From the NCBI GenBank assembly GCA_005774545.1, contig VAUL01000006.1, positions 1 through 64,000 of the forward strand: a stretch of 64,000 bases of DNA, written 5' to 3'. Positions within the stretch are counted from its first letter, which is position 1. Every line of letters begins with the position of its first letter. Below, one piece after another: positions 28,950 through 35,822 of the stretch. Source of the stretch: Deltaproteobacteria bacterium. GTDB lineage: Bacteria; Desulfobacterota; Desulfuromonadia; Desulfuromonadales; BM103. The notes under the pieces are model-generated. The model saw nothing but the letters and a program-made list of their open reading frames with translations. It had not been told where the DNA came from and ran no database searches. The translations under genes were made by a program, and so were the position numbers.

Positions 28950-30407
28950 CTATTCGCCGCGCAGCGTCTTGAGGATCGGCGGGTTGGGCTCCTCCATGGC
29001 CAGCATGGTGTGGCAGGTGTTGCAGTCAGCCGAAATGGTCCGGCCGTCGGCGCTCTTGTGCCGGTCGTCGTGACAGCGGAAGCAGCCGATGTTGAAGTCC
29101 GGCCCGTGGCCGATCTGCTTCACGTAAGTGCCCCAGCCGATGTTCATTTCCGGGAAGACATTCTGGGCGTAGGCCGTCTGGGTGCCGGCAATCGCCCGGG
29201 CCAGCAGCTCCGGCCTGGCCTTGATCACGTCGGCCTGGTTCTGCTGGTACCACCTGGTGAGATTTTCGGAAATGCCGGTCCGGGCGGCCTCGCTGCTCGG
29301 GTACTTGACCGTCACCGCCGCCAGCGCCTGGCGCTTGATGAACGGCAATTCGCGGGGGATGGCGCCTTCCATGATCTGGCGATCCAGGGCGTCTTCGACC
29401 TCGAGGTAGACGTGCGACGGCCGGTTGTGGCAGTCGATGCAGTCCATCTCCCGTTCTTCGGCCTTGGCGGCCGCCTCGGCGAGCAGCTTGTCGGCGTCGG
29501 GGGTGCGGAAGACGATCTCCCTGCCGTCTTTGCCGGTCAGGCGCACTTCGGGAATGACCATGCGGCTGTGGTCGGTGGCCCGATAGGTGATGCGGTTTTC
29601 CGGAGCGATGTGCCAGTGAATGCCGTGCGAGCTCTGGGCGCGGTCGCCGGCGCTGCCGACCTTCATCAGCAGCACATCATGAACCTCGCTGTTCTGCTCG
29701 TCGTCGAGGAAGCGGTTGGTCACCTTGAGCTTGTCGCCGTGGAACAGCTCGGGACGATGGCACTTTTCACAGGTGTCGCGGGCCGGGCGCAACCCGTGGA
29801 CCGGAGTGGCGATCGGCCGCGGATAGGTGTCGGCGACCACGGCCACCAGCTGGCGGGCTCCGGAAATCTTCGATTTGACGAACCAGTCGGCGCCGGCCCC
29901 GATGTGGCATTCGACGCAGGTCACCCGCGAATGGGGACCGTTCTGGTAGGCGGTGAACTCCGGATTCATGACTGTATGGCAGAACTGACCGCAGAAGCTG
30001 GTCGATTCCATGTAGTGATAGGCGCGGTAGAGGAACAGGCTGAAGACCGTGATGTTGATGGAGGTCAGCAGGACGATCAGGAACACGTTGCGGCGCAGCC
30101 GACCGAACATCTCCGGCTCGGTGAAGTACTTGCGCAGGTATTCCAGGGTGAACAGGTGCACCTCGCGTTCGCCGCGGAAAAAGAACGAACCGATAAAGAT
30201 CAGCGCCAGGCCACCGAGAAAGACCGGCCCGAGCACCAGGTAGACGGCGGCGCCGAAATAGGGGTTTTGCACATGCCAGAGGGTGTCCACCAGCATGTAG
30301 CCGACCAATAGCGGCGTCACCACCGTGACCACCATGGCGCCCAGCAGCGCGACCCGGCTGCGGCTCATGCCGAGGAAGAAATCCTTGACCATGTCGAATT
30401 GTCCCAT
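28950..30407 (-). CDS. imcH: ImcH-like inner-membrane multihaem quinol dehydrogenase (NapC/NirT family)
   Basis: 485 aa from the ATG at 30407, seven bases after AAGGAG; the frame extends to 30431. Three TM helices lie near residues 20-42, 54-78 and 105-132. They are followed by haem motifs CGQFCH (CX3CH), CVECH, CEKCH, CIDCH, CFRCH and CNTCH. Three N-terminal helices plus a NapC/NirT haem domain fit Geobacter ImcH, which moves electrons from menaquinol to the periplasm when acceptor potential is high. I remember ImcH as a seven-haem protein, and here six motifs are seen, so ImcH-like is the safer wording. It is divergent from two micro-protein genes across an AT-rich promoter region. Confidence 0.8.
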   Translation of the reverse strand: MGQFDMVKDFFLGMSRSRVALLGAMVVTVVTPLLVGYMLVDTLWHVQNPYFGAAVYLVLGPVFLGGLALIFIGSFFFRGEREVHLFTLEYLRKYFTEPEMFGRLRRNVFLIVLLTSINITVFSLFLYRAYHYMESTSFCGQFCHTVMNPEFTAYQNGPHSRVTCVECHIGAGADWFVKSKISGARQLVAVVADTYPRPIATPVHGLRPARDTCEKCHRPELFHGDKLKVTNRFLDDEQNSEVHDVLLMKVGSAGDRAQSSHGIHWHIAPENRITYRATDHSRMVIPEVRLTGKDGREIVFRTPDADKLLAEAAAKAEEREMDCIDCHNRPSHVYLEVEDALDRQIMEGAIPRELPFIKRQALAAVTVKYPSSEAARTGISENLTRWYQQNQADVIKARPELLARAIAGTQTAYAQNVFPEMNIGWGTYVKQIGHGPDFNIGCFRCHDDRHKSADGRTISADCNTCHTMLAMEEPNPPILKTLRGE

Positions 30408-30521
30408 GAAACGCTCCTTCCCGAACGACATGAAGCCGTCCGGCCCATGCTTTAATTATTAAAAGAATTAATTGGCCAACATTTATCAAAGGTCTCAAAA
30501 AAAGACAAGGGAAAAGGCGGG

Positions 30522-30531
30522 GTTAGCGCTG
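30522..30531 (+). promoter_or_regulatory. Candidate operator GTTAGCGCTG, imcH upstream region
   Basis: GTTAGCGCTG, 115 bp before the imcH start. The same 10-mer with one C/T change occurs at 30600-30609 and 33778-33787, each in a promoter region of the cytochrome island. The regulator is unknown. Confidence 0.4.
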
Positions 30532-30565
30532 CCGAAAATATTTAAAAATTTTTTAACTTTTTCTG

Positions 30566-30594
30566 TTGACATGAATTTTCGTTAATGTTATTTA
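30566..30594 (+). promoter_or_regulatory. Promoter for the two micro-protein genes
   Basis: A perfect TTGACA at 30566-30571, 17-bp spacer and an AT-rich TATTTA at 30589-30594. The motif CAACGCTAAC (30600-30609) covers the expected start of transcription. Confidence 0.55.
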
Positions 30595-30599
30595 TTAAT

Positions 30600-30609
30600 C
30601 AACGCTAAC
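30600..30609 (-). promoter_or_regulatory. Candidate operator GTTAGCGTTG (minus strand), micro-protein promoter
   Basis: Reads CAACGCTAAC on +. It faces the copy at 30522-30531 in inverted orientation, 68 bp apart, in the divergent imcH/micro-protein region. Confidence 0.4.
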
Positions 30610-30647
30610 GAATGGCGGCGCAACCGGCCGCCGCCAAGGAGGATGCC

Positions 30648-30800
30648 ATGAAAACCCAATCCGAATCGAAAATGATGGACGTCGCCAAGAGCAGCTACCT
30701 CGTGATCGTGATGGCCCTGCTCGGCGTGTTCGCCTTCATCTCCGCGGTGCTGATCGCCTGGCCGGCGCTGGCCTACATCGCCTCGAAACTGTTCCTGTAG
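30648..30800 (+). CDS. 50-aa single-helix membrane protein, first of a tandem pair
   Basis: The ATG at 30648 follows AAGGAGG by 7 bp. The product has about 14 polar residues, then one hydrophobic helix (residues ~16-36) ending in the core SAVLIAWPALAY and a short IASKLFL tail. The next gene encodes a close paralogue: 26 of 36 aligned residues are the same. No haem, metal or catalytic motif is present. Its place between an ImcH-like cytochrome and a Cbc4-like operon suggests a small accessory subunit for an inner-membrane quinol-oxidising complex, by analogy with CydX/CcoS-type micro-subunits; that is inference. I do not recognise the family. Confidence 0.82.
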   Translation: MKTQSESKMMDVAKSSYLVIVMALLGVFAFISAVLIAWPALAYIASKLFL

Positions 30801-30848
30801 GCCACCTTCTACCACCTTCAACGCACTGACATACAAAGGAGAAGTGAC

Positions 30849-30995
30849 ATGAGCGCAGCCACGATGATCGTCAACAGTGTGAAAGCCAGCTACACCGTCG
30901 CCGTGATGGCGGTCCTGGGCCTCTTCGCCTTCGTCTCCGCGGTACTGATCGCCTGGCCGGCGCTGGCCTACCTCGGGGCCAAACTGTTCAACTGA
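30849..30995 (+). CDS. 48-aa single-helix membrane protein, second of the tandem pair
   Basis: ATG at 30849 with AAGGAG at about 30836-30841; the stop TGA is at 30993-30995. The translation starts MSAATMIVNSVKASYTVAVM and shares the SAVLIAWPALAY core and a KLF tail with its neighbour encoded 48 bp upstream. The helix spans residues ~14-34, with a short cytoplasmic or periplasmic N terminus. Separate good ribosome sites on both genes and conserved cores with diverged ends argue that both are translated and under selection. A strong hairpin follows 24 bp downstream, so the pair forms a two-gene transcript. Confidence 0.82.
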   Translation: MSAATMIVNSVKASYTVAVMAVLGLFAFVSAVLIAWPALAYLGAKLFN

Positions 30996-31019
30996 ACCCC
31001 GGTCACCCCCGTTAAATGC

Positions 31020-31059
31020 GCGCGGCCGCTCCCGAAAGGGAGCGGCCGCGCAGCGTTTT
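31020..31059. terminator. Strong hairpin between the micro-protein pair and the NrfD-like gene
   Basis: A 14-bp perfect stem, arms 31020-31033 and 31038-31051, with a GAAA tetraloop; CAGCGTTTTGG follows. It sits between convergent transcripts and probably serves both. Confidence 0.78.
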
Positions 31060-31073
31060 GGAGCTGCAGCCGT

Positions 31074-32378
31074 TTAATGGGCGTCCTTGTCCTCCATGAA
31101 GGCCGGGACGATCATGTTCAGGAAATAGAAAATCACAAACGGGGTGGCAATGACCAGCAACGCCCCCATCAGCCCTTCCTTGAACGTTTCGAGGTCATGG
31201 GGGATGACCGGCAGATGATAGTGCATGAAGCCGTCGAACGTCAGAGAAAAGGCCTGCCCGCCGATGACCACGTTCCAGCGCATCATGAAGACGCCGAAGA
31301 GGACGAACAGGCTGGCGAGGGCGGCCCGCCGTACGGTCAGGCCGGGGAGCAGCAGAATCGCGAACGGCAGCAGGTTGCCGACTCCGTACTGCAGGATGAA
31401 GATCTTGGTGAAATCGTGTTCGTAGATGACGTCCCGCAGGATGTCCCAGGACTTTACCGCCGTGTAGCCGCGGAAGATGATGTCGAGCAGCTCCAGGGTA
31501 ATCGCCAGGGTCATGAAGATCAGCAGATACCTGGCCGTCATCGTCACCTCATGCTGCTGGACGCCGCGCAGGTGTTCGGCGTCGACCGCGTGCTTGCCGT
31601 GGGCGAGGGCGTCCGGCAGCAGCCAGTGCTTGCCGTGCCGTGCCGCCCACTTGCGGATCTCCATGAAGATCGCATAGCTGACGATGCACAGGGCAATCCC
31701 CGAAACCACCGCCGAGCAGATGAAGATCACCGGCATCAGCGGCGTCATCCACAGGGCATTGGCCTTGACCGAACCGAAGATGAAGCCGGCATAACCGTGC
31801 AGAAAGCAGGCGACCGGGATGCCGAGGCCGGCCAGGAACCGGACCGCCTTGTGGTCGGAGTCGAGCGCTTCCGGGCTGACATCGCGGACCCCCAGGGTCA
31901 ACCCCCGGTAGATCAGCAGCAGGAGCCCGTCGAGCCCCTTGCGCGCTTGTTGCGCTTCCAGGCGGACCACCGAATCGACGATGAACTTGCGGTAGACGAA
32001 CCAGATTTCGGCGCCGACGATGCACGCGTAGGTCATGAAGACGATGCCGAAGGCCGAGATGGCCGAGGTGAAATGCGGCGTCATCAGGACGTGCGTGCCG
32101 CGCAGCGGCTGCTGCAGGTGCAGCAGCAGGGGCATCATCGCCACCGGCAGCAGGGCGAAGGAGAACACCAGCGCATAGCGGGCGATCTCGCGGAGCCTGT
32201 CGACGCCGAACACGTGGTAGAGCGACGAAAGGACAAAGGCCCCGGCGACCAGGCCGGTCATGTACGGGTACATGACGATCTGGATCGACCAGTAGACGTA
32301 CTCGTTCGGCAGGACAAAGAGATCCTTGATCGTCCAGGCCTCACCGTGGACGATCATCTGCGCGGCTTGTTCGACCAT
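31074..32378 (-). CDS. cbcU: NrfD/PsrC-type membrane quinol dehydrogenase subunit (CbcU-like)
   Basis: 434 aa with about ten TM helices. NrfD/PsrC proteins hold a quinone site and exchange electrons with a partner Fe-S protein on the periplasmic side. The N terminus (DLFVLPNEYVYWSIQIVMYPYMTG) and the later 'FLHGYAGFIFGSVKANALW' loop match the family. It is the last gene of a three-gene unit: tetrahaem cytochrome, four-cluster Fe-S protein, NrfD, each separated by one base. That composition matches the Geobacter Cbc4 complex (CbcSTU). The symbol is given by analogy. Confidence 0.82.
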   Translation of the reverse strand: MVEQAAQMIVHGEAWTIKDLFVLPNEYVYWSIQIVMYPYMTGLVAGAFVLSSLYHVFGVDRLREIARYALVFSFALLPVAMMPLLLHLQQPLRGTHVLMTPHFTSAISAFGIVFMTYACIVGAEIWFVYRKFIVDSVVRLEAQQARKGLDGLLLLIYRGLTLGVRDVSPEALDSDHKAVRFLAGLGIPVACFLHGYAGFIFGSVKANALWMTPLMPVIFICSAVVSGIALCIVSYAIFMEIRKWAARHGKHWLLPDALAHGKHAVDAEHLRGVQQHEVTMTARYLLIFMTLAITLELLDIIFRGYTAVKSWDILRDVIYEHDFTKIFILQYGVGNLLPFAILLLPGLTVRRAALASLFVLFGVFMMRWNVVIGGQAFSLTFDGFMHYHLPVIPHDLETFKEGLMGALLVIATPFVIFYFLNMIVPAFMEDKDAH

Positions 32379-32379
32379 G

Positions 32380-33153
32380 TCAGCGCACCTCCTTGTTCAA
32401 ACCGAGGTAGAACACGTGCGGTTTGGTGCCGTACTCGTCGCGCAGTACGCCGACCCGCTGGTTGAGGACGGTCTTGGCCACCGGATCATCGGGATCCCTG
32501 AGGTTGCCGATCCGGCGGGCACCGAACGGGCAGGCCTGGGCGCAGGCGGTGTTGCCCCCCTTGCTGATGCGGTGGTAGCAGAAGGTGCACTTGTCGGCAA
32601 CGCGCTCGACCGGGTGGAAAAAGCGCACCCCGTAGGGGCAGCCCATGATGCAGTAGCCGCAGCCGATGCACCACTGGCGGTCGACCAGCACGGCCCCGTC
32701 GGCGGTCTGGTAGGTGGCGCCGACCGGGCAGACCTGCACGCAGGCCGGCAGCTCGCAGTGATTGCACAGCTTCGGCACGAAGAACGCCTGGGCCACCTCC
32801 TTGTCGGGGACCAGCACCTTGCCGGATTTCCCCTGGTCGAGCAGTTTGCTGGTATAGCCGTCGAGCGCCCCTTTCGGGCAATCCATCACGGTTTCGCCGT
32901 TCTTCTTGATGACGTAGCGCTCCACCCAGGTGCGGGTGACGTTGGCGTCGAGGGGGATGTCATTTTCGATCTTGCAGGCCTTGACGCAGAAGCCGCAGCC
33001 GACGCACTTGTGCGTGTCGACCAGGAAGGCCCAGCGCAGCTGGGGGTGCGCTGCCAGCACCTTGCCCGGGTCGAGAAACTCCAGCGCCGAAAGCGACACG
33101 GAGGCTCCGGAGACGAACACGGCGGCAGTCCTGAGAAAATCCCGTCTCCTCAT
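32380..33153 (-). CDS. cbcT: Tat-exported four-cluster ferredoxin subunit (CbcT-like)
   Basis: 257 aa from the ATG at 33153, one base after the cytochrome stop. The N terminus MRRRDFLRTAAVFVSGA is a twin-arginine signal. Four Cys groups follow in the DmsB/PsrB order: CVGCGFCVKAC, CNHCELPACVQVCP, CIGCGYCIMGCP and CTFCYHR...ACAQACP. It should relay electrons between the NrfD-like quinone subunit and the tetrahaem cytochrome on the periplasmic face. No catalytic molybdenum subunit gene is present, which separates it from Dms/Psr/Nrf reductases and supports an electron-output role. Confidence 0.87.
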   Translation of the reverse strand: MRRRDFLRTAAVFVSGASVSLSALEFLDPGKVLAAHPQLRWAFLVDTHKCVGCGFCVKACKIENDIPLDANVTRTWVERYVIKKNGETVMDCPKGALDGYTSKLLDQGKSGKVLVPDKEVAQAFFVPKLCNHCELPACVQVCPVGATYQTADGAVLVDRQWCIGCGYCIMGCPYGVRFFHPVERVADKCTFCYHRISKGGNTACAQACPFGARRIGNLRDPDDPVAKTVLNQRVGVLRDEYGTKPHVFYLGLNKEVR

Positions 33154-33154
33154 G

Positions 33155-33625
33155 CTACATCTCCTCAAGGCTCGGATTGTGCGGATTGTGGCAGGCAACG
33201 CATTCGGCTCCGGGGTTGTGCCGCTCGGCATCGATCCCGGGGAGGTCGTGACGCCCGCTCGAGGGCATGTAGAGCTTGGCATGGCAGCGCAGGCACAGTC
33301 CGCGGCTGCGGTCGATCCCCAGTTTCTCCGGCTTGTCGGGGTGCCCGAAGGCGGCGCCATGACAGTTCTCGCAGGGGATGGCGGCATGGGCCGACGCCTC
33401 CCAGCTGCCGGTCTTGTCCTCATGGCATCCGCCGCAGTAGGCGCTGTCCTTGAACTTGGCCGGGAAGGCCTGCCATTCCTGTTCGTTGCTCAGCCGGTGG
33501 AAGCCGAAGGTGTAACCCCGCTCCTGGCTGCCGAAATCGGCCGGCACGTAGATCATTCTCGCCGACAGGATGATGGCTACCAGCCCCAGAACCACGAACA
33601 AGGGTCGCCAGACATGTCTCTTCAC
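33155..33625 (-). CDS. cbcS: Membrane-anchored tetrahaem cytochrome c (CbcS-like)
   Basis: 156 aa from a GTG at 33625 behind AAGGAG; the longer open frame to 33766 lacks a ribosome site and has no signal sequence. One N-terminal helix (LFVVLGLVAIILSARMIYV) anchors a periplasmic domain with four haem motifs: CGGCH, CENCH, CLRCH and CVACH. First gene of the cytochrome/Fe-S/NrfD unit. It would take electrons from the Fe-S subunit and pass them to periplasmic carriers such as triheme cytochromes, by analogy with Cbc4. Confidence 0.85.
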   Translation of the reverse strand: MKRHVWRPLFVVLGLVAIILSARMIYVPADFGSQERGYTFGFHRLSNEQEWQAFPAKFKDSAYCGGCHEDKTGSWEASAHAAIPCENCHGAAFGHPDKPEKLGIDRSRGLCLRCHAKLYMPSSGRHDLPGIDAERHNPGAECVACHNPHNPSLEEM

Positions 33626-33742
33626 CGCTGATCTCCTTGCGTCGATTGGATTGAGAGGCCCGCCCGCCCTGGAACGCAGCTGATGCCGGTTGGCGTGGGG
33701 TCCGTCAAACCGTGTCGCCGGCTGCCGATCGCTCAGCTGCCT

Positions 33743-33803
33743 GTGCCGATTAATCTTATCGAACATCCATCGGACCGCAACGCTAACCGTGCCGATTTAT
33801 CGA
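33743..33803 (-). repeat. Direct repeat GTGCCGATT...ATCGA upstream of cbcS
   Basis: GTGCCGATTAATCTTATCGA at 33743-33762 and GTGCCGATTTATCGA at 33789-33803, starts 46 bp apart. They flank the possible -35/-10 region of the cbcSTU-like unit, so they are candidate operator sites. Confidence 0.4.
33778..33787 (-). promoter_or_regulatory. Candidate operator GTTAGCGTTG upstream of cbcS
   Basis: Reads CAACGCTAAC on +, about 153 bp before the cbcS GTG. It is identical to the copy in front of the micro-protein genes. Confidence 0.4.
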
Positions 33804-33971
33804 CGAATCTGCCAATCCGCCCGGTGAGGGGCCGTGATTCCGACGGGTCCTGTCCGCCAACGGCCTGACGCGCATTGAAGTATCGTAAAGTGGTGTTTTA
33901 ATCTATTTGGGGGGTGCAGGTTGCCCGTGCCGGTCAGTCGATATCCACCACGTGCTTCCGGGGAGGCTGCC

Positions 33972-35765
33972 ATGATCGAGCAGAACGAAACCCTTGAGCA
34001 GAGAGTCGCCCGGCTCGAGAGGCAGGTCGCCGAACTGGGCGCGGCCCTCGCCGCTCTGCGCGCCGGTCCTGCACCGGCCAGGGATGAGGCTTGCCCTCCC
34101 CGGCCGCTGGTGTCGGGACCCGCCGGGACCTCGGAAGAACTGCTGTCGTGGGTGGACCGTGCCTACCTCCTGCCGCGCCTCGCCACCACCAGTTTCATTC
34201 TGGTGGTGGCGCTGGCGTTACGTACCCTCGCCGACAGCGGAACCGTCGATCTTCAGTTCGGTACCCTGCTGGGGATGGCCTATGCCTTTGCCCTGATTGC
34301 CTACGCCTGGCTGGCTTACGGCCGGAACAGTCCGCAGGCGCCGGTGTTTACCCTGTGGGGGACCGTCGTCATGTGTGCGGTGGTGGTCGAGACCCATCGG
34401 GTCTTTCAGGCTCTGCCGACGGTCATCGCCTACCTGCTGCTGGCGACCACCGGGTGGGCGTCGGTGCTGATGAGCCGCCGCTTCCGTGTGGCGCTCCCCG
34501 TCTTTGCCGGAACCATCGGGATGAGCTTCGGTGCCTTTGCCATCAACTATCCCAGCCCGGTGTTCCCGTTGCTGACCGTCATCATGATCCTGGCAAATGC
34601 TTTTGCCGCATACGCCTCCGGGCTGCTGCGGGCCTCGTGGCTGCGCTGGCTGCTCTTCGCCCTGACACTGTTCATGGTGCAGATCTGGGTGCTCAAACTG
34701 GGGATCTATCTCGCCAGGATCTCTGCCGAGGCACTGGATTTCTCGATGCAGGGTTTTCTCCCGGCGCTTTGGGGGCTGGCGCTTGCCTTCGCGGCGATCG
34801 CCCTGGCCGGGGTGCTCGGCAGAATCCAGGAGAAAGTGTCCAAGTTCGACATCCTGCTGCCGGTGCTCAATGTCCTGTGGGTCGTCGCCGCCGCCAGTCA
34901 CGTGCTGGGCCACAACCTTGTCGAACCGTGGGTTTTCGGTCTCCCGGCGGTGCTGCTGGGCGGCGGTCACCTTGGGGTCGCCTGGTGGCTGACGCGGCGC
35001 GGCGGAGCCGCCGCCCACGGCACGACGTCCTTTGCCCTGGCGGGCGGCCTGCTGATCGCGCTGGCGCTGCCGTATGCCGTCGGTCACGCGCTGCCGGCAT
35101 CGACGGCGACCGCCGCCCTTGCCGTTGGCCTGGCTCTGGCCGCCCACCGGACCGGTGCCGGGGGGGTGCGGGTCGTCTCCTATCTGCTGCAGTTTTATGC
35201 CAGCTGTGCGCTGGTGGTGCTGCTGCGCACGACCGAAACGACGGCGCCGTCGCTGGGCGGTGCCTTGGCTTCCGGTCTGCTGGCCGTCATTGGCGCCTAT
35301 CACTATGCCTGGGCGCGCAACCATCCGCCCGCACCCGGCGGACCGCTGACGGACCGGTTCAATCGCGGCGACCGCTGGGCGGCATTGTTGCTGATTGCAG
35401 CGTTGCTGAGCGGCTTTTTCACCTTGCGGATGGGGCTCTACCAGGGGTTGCATGAACTGCAGATGGCGACGCCGCGCGCCTTCGCCGCCGGCCAATCGCT
35501 GCTGATCAATCTGGCGGCGGCGGTGCTGTTGGTGGTCGGGCTGCGCCAGCGCAGCAAGGAACTGCGCAATGTCGGCGTGCTGATCACCCTGGTTGCCGCG
35601 GGGAAGGTGCTGGTCGATGTCTTCAGCTTCAAGGGGGTGCCCCTGCTGGTCAGCATCTTTTCCTTCGGCGTGGTGGCGGCCATTGCGTCTTACGTGCTGG
35701 GCCGCTGGGGGAGAGTGGCCGAGATCCGGCCGGAGTTGCATGGCGGGGGTGACGGTGCAGGCTGA
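33972..35765 (+). CDS. Large polytopic membrane protein (DUF2339-like)
   Basis: 597 aa from the ATG at 33972, 5 bp after GGGAGG. The first ~35 residues form a coiled coil (ETLEQRVARLERQVAELGA), followed by a Pro-rich linker and roughly 14 hydrophobic helices up to residue ~580. Coiled coil plus many helices and the late 'GKVLVDVFSF' segment resemble DUF2339 proteins, whose function is unknown. No haem ligand pattern or transporter signature is evident. It diverges from the cbcS-like gene and ends at a hairpin shared with the octahaem cytochrome. Its place inside the cytochrome island is suggestive only. Confidence 0.72.
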   Translation: MIEQNETLEQRVARLERQVAELGAALAALRAGPAPARDEACPPRPLVSGPAGTSEELLSWVDRAYLLPRLATTSFILVVALALRTLADSGTVDLQFGTLLGMAYAFALIAYAWLAYGRNSPQAPVFTLWGTVVMCAVVVETHRVFQALPTVIAYLLLATTGWASVLMSRRFRVALPVFAGTIGMSFGAFAINYPSPVFPLLTVIMILANAFAAYASGLLRASWLRWLLFALTLFMVQIWVLKLGIYLARISAEALDFSMQGFLPALWGLALAFAAIALAGVLGRIQEKVSKFDILLPVLNVLWVVAAASHVLGHNLVEPWVFGLPAVLLGGGHLGVAWWLTRRGGAAAHGTTSFALAGGLLIALALPYAVGHALPASTATAALAVGLALAAHRTGAGGVRVVSYLLQFYASCALVVLLRTTETTAPSLGGALASGLLAVIGAYHYAWARNHPPAPGGPLTDRFNRGDRWAALLLIAALLSGFFTLRMGLYQGLHELQMATPRAFAAGQSLLINLAAAVLLVVGLRQRSKELRNVGVLITLVAAGKVLVDVFSFKGVPLLVSIFSFGVVAAIASYVLGRWGRVAEIRPELHGGGDGAG

Positions 35766-35766
35766 T

Positions 35767-35799
35767 AAAAAAACGGGCGCCCGAGGGGGGCGCCCGTTT
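35767..35799. terminator. Terminator shared by the membrane protein and octahaem genes
   Basis: AAACGGGCGCCC (35771-35782) pairs with GGGCGCCCGTTT (35788-35799). The A-run at 35767-35773 gives a T-run for minus-strand transcripts, so it chiefly stops the octahaem cytochrome message. Confidence 0.85.
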
Positions 35800-35822
35800 C
35801 CGGTCGTCAACTGCCGGCGGGA

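Larger units (their letters stand above)
33626..33971. other. 346-bp divergent regulatory region between cbcS-like and the large membrane protein gene
   Basis: No gene is supported here; a 61-codon open frame on + at 33683 looks spurious. It holds the GTTAGCGTTG motif, two GTGCCGAT repeats and a possible minus-strand promoter (TTGCGG, 16-bp spacer, TAAGAT), whose -35 overlaps the motif. Confidence 0.55.

Noticed and set aside
33626-33766. Longer start for the tetrahaem cytochrome (at 33766)
   Set aside because: The extra N-terminal residues would precede the membrane anchor and are unlike a signal; GTG 33625 has AAGGAG at the right distance.
33777-33800. Possible sigma-54 promoter (GGCAC...TTGC) upstream of cbcS
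   Set aside because: GG and GC are 13 bases apart instead of the required 10, so the -24/-12 geometry fails.
33683-33868. 61-codon frame on + between the cbcS-like gene and the membrane protein gene
   Set aside because: No ribosome site and no protein-like composition; the stretch is better explained as a control region.
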